Shown piece by piece: positions 43,983-52,546 of a stretch of DNA of 64,000 nt. The stretch's first letter is position 1, and each line of letters opens with the position of its first letter. The notes beneath the pieces were generated by a model that was not told where the DNA came from, did no database searches, and worked only from the letters and a program-made list of their open reading frames with translations. The position numbers and the translations under genes were made by a program. Source of the DNA: CAKRJP01 sp963597615 (GTDB lineage: Bacteria > Bacillota > Clostridia > Lachnospirales > Lachnospiraceae). The stretch is taken from contig CAVBQS010000053.1 in assembly GCA_963597615.1 (NCBI GenBank), forward strand, positions 190,576 through 254,575, given 5' to 3'.

Positions 43983-45230
43983 ATGGATAGTAATGATACA
44001 GTAGAAGAAAAAGGGGAGCTTCAAGAAAGCGGCAGCTTAGAAAAGGCTCCTTCTGAAAAAAAGCCGTCAGGATTCCTTAAAGGAGTAGTGGTAGGAGCCC
44101 TTGCAGCCTTGATTGTGGTAGGGACTGCCGCGGGAGCTTTTAAGATCTTTGGAGGAAGTTCCAGCGATGTGGTAAGCGATGCTACCTTAAAAAAGTTATC
44201 CAAGATAGAAAAGATTGTTCAGGAAAAGTTCCTCTATGAGGAAGATAAAGATAAGATTCAGGATGGTATCTTAAAGGGCTATGTGGATGGCTTAGATGAT
44301 GTTTACTCTGTTTATTATAACGAGGAAGAAACCAAAGCCTTGCAGGAGTCTACTTCCGGAGAATATTATGGAGTAGGGGCAGTGCTGACAGAAGATGCCA
44401 CAACAGGAGTTGTAACTATAGTGGAAGTGTATGAGGACTCCCCGGCAGAAAAGGCAGGCTTGAAAGCGGACGACATCCTCTATAAGGTGGATGATACAGA
44501 GGTAACCGGTATGGACCTTACCAAGGTGGTTAGCTACATTAAGGGGGACGAGGGAACAGATGTTGCCCTTAATGTGATCCGAGGAGACCAAAGTGATGAG
44601 CTAGAACTTACTGCCACTAGGGCCAAGATTGAGGCTCATACCGTTTCCTACAAAATGTTGGAAGATAACATAGGATATATAAAGGTTACGGAATTTGATA
44701 CAGTTACCACACAGCAGTACACAGATGCCTTAGATGATTTGGAAAGTCAGGGGATGGAACGTCTTATCGTAGACCTTCGTAATAATCCGGGAGGAAATGT
44801 CAGTACCGTTTGCGATATGCTGGATCGCATGTTGCCGGAAGGTCTGATCGTATACACCCAGGATAAAGATGGCAATAAAAATGAGGCAACCTCCGATGAA
44901 GAAAATCAATTTACCAAACCTTTGGTGGTCCTTATGAATGGAAATAGTGCCAGTGCTTCAGAGATTTACGCAGGTGCCATTCAGGATTATGGACTTGGGA
45001 AAATTGTAGGAACTCAGTCCTATGGAAAGGGAGTGGTTCAGCAGATTTTTAATCTGGGAGATGATACCAGCTTAAAGATCACCATTGCAGATTACTACAC
45101 ACCAAATGGAAGAAATATTAATGGCCAGGGAATTAGCCCGGATGTGGAAGTTGAATACGAAAAAGATGAGAATAATTCAGGGGCAGATAATCAGTTGGAT
45201 AAGGCTATTGAAGTTGTAAAGTCAGAATAA
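43983..45230 (+). CDS. S41-family C-terminal processing peptidase
   Basis: The 415-residue protein has a short cytoplasmic start, a membrane helix (about 34-55), a PDZ domain (SGEYYGVGAVLTEDATTGVVTIVEVYEDSPAEKAGLKADDIL) and an S41 protease core with catalytic serine in MNGNSASASEIYAG and lysine in TQSYGKGVVQ. Proteases of this class (CtpA/CtpB/Prc) trim C-termini of exported proteins and in several bacteria limit peptidoglycan hydrolases. It follows the M23 gene by 21 bases and is followed by a terminator, so the M23 protein is a plausible substrate. Confidence 0.94.
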   Translation: MDSNDTVEEKGELQESGSLEKAPSEKKPSGFLKGVVVGALAALIVVGTAAGAFKIFGGSSSDVVSDATLKKLSKIEKIVQEKFLYEEDKDKIQDGILKGYVDGLDDVYSVYYNEEETKALQESTSGEYYGVGAVLTEDATTGVVTIVEVYEDSPAEKAGLKADDILYKVDDTEVTGMDLTKVVSYIKGDEGTDVALNVIRGDQSDELELTATRAKIEAHTVSYKMLEDNIGYIKVTEFDTVTTQQYTDALDDLESQGMERLIVDLRNNPGGNVSTVCDMLDRMLPEGLIVYTQDKDGNKNEATSDEENQFTKPLVVLMNGNSASASEIYAGAIQDYGLGKIVGTQSYGKGVVQQIFNLGDDTSLKITIADYYTPNGRNINGQGISPDVEVEYEKDENNSGADNQLDKAIEVVKSE

Positions 45231-45241
45231 ATAAGATTCTA

Positions 45242-45277
45242 AAGAAGAGGATGAAGGATGCATCCTCTTCTTTTTTT
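45242..45277 (+). terminator. Terminator after the S41 peptidase gene
   Basis: AAGAAGAGGATG pairs with CATCCTCTTCTT around a seven-base loop, continuing into a T-run. Confidence 0.92.
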
Positions 45278-45322
45278 GTTATATACAACCAGACCTTTTT
45301 TAGTTCATAAACACAAGGAGTC

Positions 45323-45351
45323 TTGTTCCTAGAGGCTTGATATGTTATGAT
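45323..45351 (+). promoter_or_regulatory. Promoter of the pyr operon
   Basis: TTGTTC (45323-45328), 17-base spacer, TATGAT (45346-45351), 60 bases before pyrF. The short leader shows no PyrR-type antiterminator/terminator pair. Confidence 0.6.
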
Positions 45352-45410
45352 AAAAAACGATAGAAAAATCTGTCATTCTATGAAATTAATCACAAGCAGG
45401 AGGATGAATC

Positions 45411-46337
45411 ATGATCAACAAACTTATTGAAAATATAAAGAAAACAGGGGCCCCCATCGTAGTTGGATTAGATCCAAAGCTTGATTTTGTTCCAAAACAG
45501 GTTCAGGAGAAAGCCTATGGAGAATTTGGGGAGACCTTAGAGGGAGCTGCTGAGGCTATTTGGCAGTTCAATAAAGAGATTGTTGATCATACCTATGACC
45601 TGATCCCAGCAGTAAAACCTCAGATTGCCATGTATGAGCAGTTTGGAATTCCGGGACTTGAAGCTTTTAAGAAGACGGTAGACTACTGCAAGGAAAAAGG
45701 CCTGGTAGTAATCGGAGATATAAAACGTGGAGATATTGGCTCTACATCTGCAGCCTACGCAGTGGGCCATATTGGAAAGGTTCAGGTAGGAAGCAAAACC
45801 TATCCCCCCTTTGATGAGGACTTTGTTACCGTAAATCCTTATCTTGGATCTGACGGAGTAAATCCATTCATTGACATCTGTAAAGAAGAGAAGAAGGGCT
45901 TATTTATCTTAGTAAAAACATCCAATCCTTCCAGCGGAGAGTTCCAAGACCAGTTGGTAGATGGCAAGCCTTTATATGAGTTGGTAGGAGAGAAAGTAGC
46001 CCAGTGGGGAGAAACCTGCATGGGTGATGAATATAGCTATATTGGAGCTGTTGTAGGGGCAACCTATCCAGAGATGGGTAAGGTCTTAAGAAAAGTAATG
46101 CCAAAATCTTATATCTTGGTTCCGGGATATGGGGCCCAGGGGGGACAGGGAAAAGATTTAGTACATTTCTTTAATGAGGATGGCTTGGGAGCCATTGTAA
46201 ATTCTTCCCGTGGAATTATTGCAGCCTACAAGCAGGACCAGTATGCTAAGTTTGGAGCAGACCATTACGGAGAGGCATCCAGAGCAGCAGTGGAGGCTAT
46301 GGTAGCTGACATCCAGGGAGCTTTGAATAATCGATAA
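45411..46337 (+). CDS. pyrF: Orotidine 5'-phosphate decarboxylase (long type)
   Basis: The 308-residue enzyme converts OMP to UMP. It belongs to the longer subfamily: PIVVGLDPKLDFVP near the N-terminus, the catalytic DIKRGDIGSTSAAYA, VNPYLGSDGVNPF, and the phosphate loop GYGAQGGQGKD with VNSSRGI. It starts the pyrF-K-D-E operon although it catalyses the last step. AGGAGGA precedes the ATG. Confidence 0.95.
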   Translation: MINKLIENIKKTGAPIVVGLDPKLDFVPKQVQEKAYGEFGETLEGAAEAIWQFNKEIVDHTYDLIPAVKPQIAMYEQFGIPGLEAFKKTVDYCKEKGLVVIGDIKRGDIGSTSAAYAVGHIGKVQVGSKTYPPFDEDFVTVNPYLGSDGVNPFIDICKEEKKGLFILVKTSNPSSGEFQDQLVDGKPLYELVGEKVAQWGETCMGDEYSYIGAVVGATYPEMGKVLRKVMPKSYILVPGYGAQGGQGKDLVHFFNEDGLGAIVNSSRGIIAAYKQDQYAKFGADHYGEASRAAVEAMVADIQGALNNR

Positions 46338-46353
46338 GTTAGATTACAAGTTA

Positions 46354-46386
46354 GAGCACCGGCTTGCATTTTGCAGGCGGGTGCTC
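46354..46386. promoter_or_regulatory. Hairpin between pyrF and pyrK
   Basis: GAGCACC/GGTGCTC closes an inner GCTTGC/GCAGGC stem with a five-base loop and one G-G mismatch. No T-run follows; the pyrK ribosome-binding site (TAGGAG) starts three bases after it. Confidence 0.65.
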
Positions 46387-46402
46387 CTTAGGAGATAGAC
46401 AG

Positions 46403-47185
46403 ATGAAAAAACAAAAAGAAGAGGCCAAGGTTATATCCCAGCAGGAATTAGCTCCGGGGATTTTTAGCTTGATTATAGAGACAGAAGCTGCTAAGACTGC
46501 AAGACCAGGTCAGTTTGTTTCTGTATATACAAAAAATGCCAGTAAGTTATTGCCAAGACCTATTAGTATCTGCGAGATCAATAAGGAAGATATGACCCTT
46601 AGACTGGTATACCGGGTAACTGGTGATCGTACTGGAACCAAAGAATTTTCTGCTTTGAAGGCTGGAGATACTGTGCCGGTAATTGGACCCTTAGGAAATG
46701 GTTTCCCCTATGAAGAAGCAAAAGGAAAGAAAGTTTTTCTTATGGGTGGTGGCATTGGAGTGCCTCCAATTTTAGAACTTGCAAAGGAAATTGAATGCGA
46801 AAAAAAGCAGATTGTGGTTGGGTACCGTGATGCCAATAATTTCTTGAAAGAAGAATTTAAGGCTGTCGGTGAGTTCTATATTTCCACAGAAGATGGCAGT
46901 GTGGGGACAAAGGGAAACGTAATGAATGCTATTGAAGAAGAGAGCCTTGAGGCAGATATGATTTTTGCCTGTGGTCCTACCCCTATGCTTCGGGCAATTA
47001 AGGCTTATGCTGAAGAAAAGGGCATTACTTGCTACATTTCCTTAGAGGAGAGAATGGCCTGCGGAATCGGAGCCTGTCTAGCCTGTGTTTGCAAGACAAA
47101 AGAGGTAGATGCCCATAGCAATGTCCATAACAAACGTATTTGTAAAGATGGCCCTGTATTCTTAGCTACGGAGGTGGAAATCTAA
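46403..47185 (+). CDS. pyrK: Dihydroorotate dehydrogenase electron transfer subunit
   Basis: I set the start at ATG 46403 (AGGAG upstream); the frame from 46364 would begin inside the hairpin. The 260-residue protein has an FAD-binding domain (RPISICEI), an NAD-binding domain (LMGGGIGVPPILELA) and a cysteine cluster for a [2Fe-2S] centre (MACGIGACLACVCK...RICKDGP). It passes electrons from the PyrD subunit to NAD. It overlaps pyrD by one base. Confidence 0.96.
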   Translation: MKKQKEEAKVISQQELAPGIFSLIIETEAAKTARPGQFVSVYTKNASKLLPRPISICEINKEDMTLRLVYRVTGDRTGTKEFSALKAGDTVPVIGPLGNGFPYEEAKGKKVFLMGGGIGVPPILELAKEIECEKKQIVVGYRDANNFLKEEFKAVGEFYISTEDGSVGTKGNVMNAIEEESLEADMIFACGPTPMLRAIKAYAEEKGITCYISLEERMACGIGACLACVCKTKEVDAHSNVHNKRICKDGPVFLATEVEI

Positions 47186-48087
47186 TGGATTTGTCAGTGA
47201 ATATAGCAGGAGTAGAGTGGAAAAATCCTGTGACAGTAGCCTCAGGTACCTTTGGCTCTGGAGAAGAATTTTCAGAATATGTAGATCTTAATACTTTGGG
47301 AGCAGTTACCACAAAAGGTGTGGCTAATGTGCCATGGCCAGGAAATCCAACGCCCAGAGTTGCAGAAGTCTATGGAGGAATGATGAATGCCATAGGTCTT
47401 CAAAATCCTGGTATTGAACTTTTTTGCAAAAGAGATATTCCTTATCTGAAGCAGTTTGATACAAAAATCATTGTCAATGTATGCGGCCATGCGCCGGAAG
47501 AATATTTGGCAGTGGTGGAACGTCTTCAAGATGAACCCATAGACATGATGGAGATTAATATTTCCTGCCCCAATGTAAATGCTGGTTTTTTAGCTTTTGG
47601 GCAGGATGCAAAGCATGTGGAGGAGCTTACAGGCCAGATTAAAAAGATCGCAAAGCAGCCTATTATTATGAAGCTTACTCCAAATGTAACAGACATTACA
47701 GAGATCGCCAAGGCGGCAGAAGCTGGTGGAGCAGATGCTGTGTCTCTTATTAATACCTTGACTGGTATGAAGATTGACATTCGAAGACAAAGCTTTGCAG
47801 TGGCAAACAAAACCGGAGGAGTTTCAGGTCCAATTGTAAAACCTATTGCAGTTCGCATGGTTTATCAGGTGGCCCAGGCAGTGCAGATTCCAATTATCGG
47901 TATGGGTGGAATTGCTTGTGCGGAGGATGCAATTGAATTTTTACTGGCAGGAGCATCAGCAGTATCTGTGGGAACTGCGAATTTCCATAATCCGGCAGTG
48001 ACAGCAGAGGTGATCCAGGGAATTGAAGACTATATGAAGGAGTATGGTTTTGCTTCTGTAAAGGACATGGTAGGAATCGTTAAATAA
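47185..48087 (+). CDS. pyrD: Dihydroorotate dehydrogenase B, catalytic subunit
   Basis: The 300-residue FMN barrel has PVTVASGTFGSGEEF, the class 1B catalytic cysteine in EINISCPNVNAG, the LINTLTGMKID segment and IIGMGGIACAEDAIEF with the phosphate site. It oxidises dihydroorotate to orotate together with PyrK. Start and stop are overlapped or closely spaced with its neighbours (ATGG overlap with pyrK, 26 bases to pyrE). Confidence 0.97.
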   Translation: MDLSVNIAGVEWKNPVTVASGTFGSGEEFSEYVDLNTLGAVTTKGVANVPWPGNPTPRVAEVYGGMMNAIGLQNPGIELFCKRDIPYLKQFDTKIIVNVCGHAPEEYLAVVERLQDEPIDMMEINISCPNVNAGFLAFGQDAKHVEELTGQIKKIAKQPIIMKLTPNVTDITEIAKAAEAGGADAVSLINTLTGMKIDIRRQSFAVANKTGGVSGPIVKPIAVRMVYQVAQAVQIPIIGMGGIACAEDAIEFLLAGASAVSVGTANFHNPAVTAEVIQGIEDYMKEYGFASVKDMVGIVK

Positions 48088-48113
48088 TATAGGAGTATAT
48101 GGAGGACAAATAA

Positions 48114-48794
48114 ATGGAAAGCTACAAGCAGGAATTTATAGATTTTATGGTAGAAAGTGATGTTTTGAAATTTGGAGAATTTACCTTAAAAAGCGGACGT
48201 AAATCCCCATTTTTTATGAACGCCGGAGCTTATGTAACAGGTTCTCAGCTGAAAAAATTAGGAGAATATTATGCAAAGGCAATTCATAGTACCTATGGAG
48301 ATGATTTTGATGTGCTTTTTGGGCCTGCCTATAAGGGAATCCCTCTTAGCGTAGTGACAGCCATTGCCTACAGTGAACTTTATGGAAAAGAAGTGCGCTA
48401 TTGCTCAGATCGTAAAGAAGAAAAAGATCACGGTGCAGACAAGGGAAAATTCCTTGGAAGCAGCCTAAAAGATGGAGACCGTGTGATTATGATCGAGGAT
48501 GTAACCACTTCTGGAAAGTCTATGGAAGAGACGGTTCCTAAGGTGAGAAATGCTGCAGATGTTACCATTGTAGGTCTTATGGTATCCTTAAACCGCATGG
48601 AAGTGGGAAAAGGAAAAGAAAAGTGTGCCTTAGATGAGATTAAAGATCTTTATGGTTTTGATACGGCAGCCATTGTTACCATGGAGGATGTGGTAGAATG
48701 CCTTTACAACAAAGAAAAAAATGGGAAAGTCATTATTGATGACAATATAAAGACTGCTATTGATGCATACTATGAGCAGTATGGTGCAAAATAA
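48114..48794 (+). CDS. pyrE: Orotate phosphoribosyltransferase
   Basis: The 226-residue enzyme joins orotate to PRPP. It shows LKSGRKSPFFMNAGAY, FGPAYKGIPL, the catalytic loop DRKEEKDHGADKGKFLG, and the PRPP motif VIMIEDVTTSGKSMEETV. It is of the longer subfamily usual in Clostridia. GGAGGA precedes the ATG. It ends the pyr operon proper. Confidence 0.97.
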   Translation: MESYKQEFIDFMVESDVLKFGEFTLKSGRKSPFFMNAGAYVTGSQLKKLGEYYAKAIHSTYGDDFDVLFGPAYKGIPLSVVTAIAYSELYGKEVRYCSDRKEEKDHGADKGKFLGSSLKDGDRVIMIEDVTTSGKSMEETVPKVRNAADVTIVGLMVSLNRMEVGKGKEKCALDEIKDLYGFDTAAIVTMEDVVECLYNKEKNGKVIIDDNIKTAIDAYYEQYGAK

Positions 48795-48815
48795 TCCCAG
48801 GGAGGTTGAATCATT

Positions 48816-48968
48816 ATGAATGAAAAAGCATATAAGTCTATGACTTTTGCAGGGGGAGCGGCCATTACAGTGGGAATTATTACATTGGTGGTTGGAACAG
48901 TTACAGGTATTATATCGATTGTTAGCGGTGCTCGTCTGTTGAAGGATAAAAAAGGCTTGATTTTTTAA
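48816..48968 (+). CDS. Small membrane protein of 50 residues
   Basis: A short frame with a good ribosome-binding site (GGGAGG, nine bases before the ATG) encodes a 50-residue protein with one long hydrophobic, glycine-rich helix (about 11-41, ending SGARLL) flanked by a short polar start (MNEKAYKS) and a basic tail (KDKKG). It lies 21 bases after pyrE and 24 before the VanZ-like gene, so it is part of the same run of genes. I do not recognise the family; the function is unknown. Confidence 0.7.
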   Translation: MNEKAYKSMTFAGGAAITVGIITLVVGTVTGIISIVSGARLLKDKKGLIF

Positions 48969-48992
48969 TCCGATACAAAGAGGTGCTTATAC

Positions 48993-49454
48993 TTGAACAA
49001 AAAAAATAAAAAGAAAATCCGGGTCATGGGGAAAATTCTCTTTGTACTTTATGTAATATTTATCATTTATTTTTTGATATTTTCAGACTGGTACGGAAGA
49101 ACGGGAGCTATGGACACCTACCATTATAATTTGGTGCCCTTTCAGGAGATTAAGCGTTTTTGGAATTACAGAGCAGATGTGGGTTTGTTTGCTGTGTTTA
49201 CAAATTTATTCGGAAATGTTGTGATTTTTGTCCCCTTTGGAATTTTTTTGCCTATGGCTAGTAAATATAGAAATGTCTTTGCTACATTGTTTAGTAGTTT
49301 CGGTATTAGTTTCTGTGTGGAGATATTTCAATTAATCACCAGAGTGGGATGTTTTGATGTGGATGATCTTATGTTGAACACCCTGGGAGGATTAATAGGA
49401 CATGCATTATATACCATATTTGTAATCTTAAGGAGAAAGCATGTTAATAGGTAG
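48993..49454 (+). CDS. VanZ-like membrane protein
   Basis: The 153-residue protein starts at TTG 48993 behind AAGAGGTG. It has four membrane helices and the VanZ-family features YHYNLVPFQEIKRF, NLFGNVVIFVPFGIFLP and CVEIFQLITRVGCFDVDDLMLNTLGGLIG. VanZ confers low-level teicoplanin resistance in enterococci; chromosomal homologues are of unknown role and this one is not evidence of resistance. It overlaps the next gene by 14 bases. Confidence 0.9.
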   Translation: MNKKNKKKIRVMGKILFVLYVIFIIYFLIFSDWYGRTGAMDTYHYNLVPFQEIKRFWNYRADVGLFAVFTNLFGNVVIFVPFGIFLPMASKYRNVFATLFSSFGISFCVEIFQLITRVGCFDVDDLMLNTLGGLIGHALYTIFVILRRKHVNR

Positions 49455-49851
49455 AAAACAAAGTAGAGAAGATAAAGAAAGGCAGCGAATGAAGGCTGCT
49501 AGGAAGAAGCAGGACAAACGCAGAAAAGGCTTGATACGCACGAGGTTTGGGCAAAAACCCTTACGTCATGCAAAGCGGGGCGTCTATTCCTGCTTTTCTG
49601 CAGCTGTGGTAGGAATGCTTCTTGCTCTTATGGTCCTTTCCTCTATTGTGAATAAGGGAGAAGTAAGTATTGCTATAGGATGGCTAGGCTTCTTTTCTTT
49701 ATTTATGGCAATTTATGGGGTAAGTCAGGGTATCAAGGGACTAAAAGAGCGTGACAAAACCTATATCACCTGTAAAATAGGCATTGTAATTAATGGACTG
49801 ATTATTTTGTTTTTTGTGGTAGTATATATCCGAGGAATTATTTCTGCCTAG
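49441..49851 (+). CDS. DUF6142-like membrane protein
   Basis: The 136-residue protein has a very basic cytoplasmic N-terminus (about 1-45) and three hydrophobic helices (about 51-70, 78-97, 110-133). It resembles the DUF6142 family of Lachnospiraceae, a call from memory. It begins inside the VanZ-like gene and is probably co-translated with it. Function unknown. Confidence 0.7.
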   Translation: MLIGRKQSREDKERQRMKAARKKQDKRRKGLIRTRFGQKPLRHAKRGVYSCFSAAVVGMLLALMVLSSIVNKGEVSIAIGWLGFFSLFMAIYGVSQGIKGLKERDKTYITCKIGIVINGLIILFFVVVYIRGIISA

Positions 49852-49883
49852 AAAATTATAAGACGATTAAAGGAATCATTGCA

Positions 49884-51959
49884 ATGAATAAAAAAGAAAC
49901 AAATTTAGATCTTATCAAACTTCGTTATGACTTGGCGATAGACCGGTGCAGAGAAATAGCGAAGGATGAGACGGTAGAAGAAAACTATAGGGATTATTTT
50001 AGAAAATGTGCAGATTTTATTTTGCTCATTGATGAAGTGAAAGTTTCCATGGAAAATGGAAGTTATTACCGCAAAAATGCGGAGGAAATGGCAGAGGTCA
50101 ATCATAGACTTTACCAGGATATCCTGCCGGAAAATTATGAAACTAGTTATGCAAATCCAGACTATGCAACAGCCAAGACCGGAGAAAAATTAGGCCAGGT
50201 TCTTTCGGCCATTTATACGGAACTTCGTGGTGCCATACCCTATGTGTTTGAAGGAAAAACCGAATATTTAGATATTTTATTTGAACTGTTCTTGGAAGTT
50301 TATGGAAAATTTGAAGAATGCTCTAAGCCAGCCTTTAAAGAGGTTCGGGATATTTTCTATTGGTATGCCAGTGATTACTGCGATGTTTTCTTGGCAGACC
50401 GCATTAAGGAACAACTTTATCCGGAGAAGGATTTTGCCTCCGGAATCATTATGAGTTGTAACCTAAATGATGACAGATACCTCTACCTTTTTGGAGAGTA
50501 CATTAGTGAAAATGAGCTTGAGACAGCGGCTTATTTAAGAACTTTGGATGAAGACGTAATCCAGAAGATGGCAGATGTCTATACAGAAGGCTACCGGGTG
50601 GGGTTTGTAAATACAGGAAAAGACCTTTCTAAAAAATCCATTGTAAATATTCGCTATAGCTTAGGTTTTGAGAGAGTCATAAGAAAGGCCATGGAAAATT
50701 TTGAGGCCATGGGATTAAAACCGGTGATCTATCGAAGTGGCGTCAGCCTTCTTACTAGAAAGGGTCAGTTAAAGATTGGTTACTGCGGAGGGAATCCCAA
50801 TAAACAGTATGACTATGATCACAAAGAAGATACGGCCCTTATCTTAGACCGTAAATTTGCAGAGCGTAAGCTGGAAGTATCTGAAACTAGCTATGAGCAT
50901 TTAAAAGACCGTGCAAGAGTCTTTGCCGGCCCTGCTTGCATGGAAGTCTTTGGTGAAAAGCCTTTTTCTCCGGTTCAAAAAGATAGCGCCCTAAAGTTAA
51001 GCCAGGCTCAGACAGAGATTTCTTTAGAGTATAGCAATAAAACCAGTGAACTTGTGAACCGTTATATCCCGGGGGATGAGCGAAGCTTTACCATTATTGC
51101 TTATCCACTACCGGAAATTGGTGACAAGTATCCGGAGATTTTCAGTGAGATTATTAAGATCAATACCTTAGATGCTAAAGTTTATGAGAAGGTCCAACAG
51201 ACCATAATTGATGCCTTAGACCAGGGAGAAAGTGTTCATATTCAGGGAGCAGGGGAAAATCGCACGGATTTGACGGTGAAGCTGCATGCCCTGAAAAATC
51301 CGGAAAAAGAAACTATTTTTGAAAACTGCGTTGCCGATGTGAATATTCCGGTGGGAGAAGTATTTACCTCCCCTGTATTGGAAGGAACCAACGGAATTTT
51401 GCATGTTAGCAAAGTGTATCTAAATGAATTGCAATATCTGAACCTAGAAGTAACCTTTGCTAATGGAATGATCGCCGATTACAATTGCAGTAATTTTGAA
51501 CATGAGTTGGAAAATAAATCCTATGTAAAAGACAATGTCCTTTACAAGCACCCAACCCTTCCTTTGGGAGAATTCGCTATTGGAACCAATACTACTGCCT
51601 ATGTAGCTGCAAAAAAATATGGCATAGAAGATAAGATGCCGATTTTAATTGCTGAGAAAATGGGTCCCCATTTTGCAGTGGGAGATACCTGCTATAGCTG
51701 GGCAGAAGATATTAGGGTCTACAATCCAAATGGAAAGGAAATAGTTGCTAAAGACAATTCTGTATCTCTTTTAAGAAAAGAAGATGTGTCTAAAGCTTAC
51801 TTCCATTGCCATACAGATATTACCATTCCCTATGAGGAGCTGGCTCATATTGTGGTAAATTGCAAAGATGGTTCTGAGATTATGATTATAGAAAATGGAA
51901 GATTCGTGCTTCCGGGGACTGAGATTTTGAATGAACCATTGAAAAAAACTTATAAATAA
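49884..51959 (+). CDS. M29-family aminopeptidase with long N-terminal extension
   Basis: The C-terminal 400 residues (about 290-691) match M29 metallopeptidases (AmpS/AmpT): NIPVGEVFTSPVLEGTNG with E492, LPLGEFAIGTNTTAYVAAKKYGIEDKMPILIAEKMGPHFAVGD with E563 and H596 as likely metal ligands. These enzymes cut N-terminal residues from peptides in the cytoplasm. Family members are usually about 370-420 residues; here about 290 mostly helical residues precede the peptidase domain and are of unknown function. No signal peptide is present. It precedes purE by 42 bases. Confidence 0.8.
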   Translation: MNKKETNLDLIKLRYDLAIDRCREIAKDETVEENYRDYFRKCADFILLIDEVKVSMENGSYYRKNAEEMAEVNHRLYQDILPENYETSYANPDYATAKTGEKLGQVLSAIYTELRGAIPYVFEGKTEYLDILFELFLEVYGKFEECSKPAFKEVRDIFYWYASDYCDVFLADRIKEQLYPEKDFASGIIMSCNLNDDRYLYLFGEYISENELETAAYLRTLDEDVIQKMADVYTEGYRVGFVNTGKDLSKKSIVNIRYSLGFERVIRKAMENFEAMGLKPVIYRSGVSLLTRKGQLKIGYCGGNPNKQYDYDHKEDTALILDRKFAERKLEVSETSYEHLKDRARVFAGPACMEVFGEKPFSPVQKDSALKLSQAQTEISLEYSNKTSELVNRYIPGDERSFTIIAYPLPEIGDKYPEIFSEIIKINTLDAKVYEKVQQTIIDALDQGESVHIQGAGENRTDLTVKLHALKNPEKETIFENCVADVNIPVGEVFTSPVLEGTNGILHVSKVYLNELQYLNLEVTFANGMIADYNCSNFEHELENKSYVKDNVLYKHPTLPLGEFAIGTNTTAYVAAKKYGIEDKMPILIAEKMGPHFAVGDTCYSWAEDIRVYNPNGKEIVAKDNSVSLLRKEDVSKAYFHCHTDITIPYEELAHIVVNCKDGSEIMIIENGRFVLPGTEILNEPLKKTYK

Positions 51960-52001
51960 GCTATTATTTATTTACAAAGCTTATAAGAAAGGATGACGAC
52001 T

Positions 52002-52514
52002 ATGCCAAAAGTAGGAATTATTATGGGCAGTGACTCTGACCTTAAGGTCATGAGCAAGGCTGCAGCTATGTTGGAAGAATTAGGAATTGATTATGAGATG
52101 ACTATTATTTCTGCTCACAGAGAGCCAGATGAGCTGATTGAGTGGACCAGAGGTGCAGAAGGTCGTGGAGTTAAGGTTATGATTGCCGGAGCGGGAATGG
52201 CAGCAGCCCTTCCAGGTATGTGCGCAGCCTTATTTGCCTTGCCAGTAATTGGGGTTCCCCTCTCTAGTAAGAACCTAGATGGAATGGATGCTGTATTTTC
52301 AATTATGCAGATGCCCCCAGGAGTTCCTGTGGCAACCGTAGCCATAGATGGAGCCAAGAATGCAGCCCTTCTTGCGGCAAAGATTCTTGCGGCTTCCGAT
52401 GATGAGTTATTAAAGAAGTTAAAAGACTTTATTGCAGATCAAAAAGAAGCAGTGAAAGCAAAAGCAGCCAAGCTTGATGAAGTAGGATATGAGGCATATC
52501 TTGCTGCAAAATAA
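52002..52514 (+). CDS. purE: 5-(carboxyamino)imidazole ribonucleotide mutase / AIR carboxylase
   Basis: I chose ATG 52002 (MPKVGIIMGSDSDL), behind AAAGGATG; the frame itself starts three codons earlier. The 170-residue protein has GSDSDLKVM, the catalytic histidine in ISAHREPDEL, and GVPLSSKNLDGMDAVFSIMQMPPGVPVATVAIDGAKNAALLA. The segment AGMAAALPGM lacks the histidine seen in the class I consensus (GGAAHLPG). No purK is in the window. It starts purE-M-N-D. Confidence 0.93.
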   Translation: MPKVGIIMGSDSDLKVMSKAAAMLEELGIDYEMTIISAHREPDELIEWTRGAEGRGVKVMIAGAGMAAALPGMCAALFALPVIGVPLSSKNLDGMDAVFSIMQMPPGVPVATVAIDGAKNAALLAAKILAASDDELLKKLKDFIADQKEAVKAKAAKLDEVGYEAYLAAK

Positions 52515-52546
52515 AGACTAGAGGAATCATACATAAGGAGACGATT

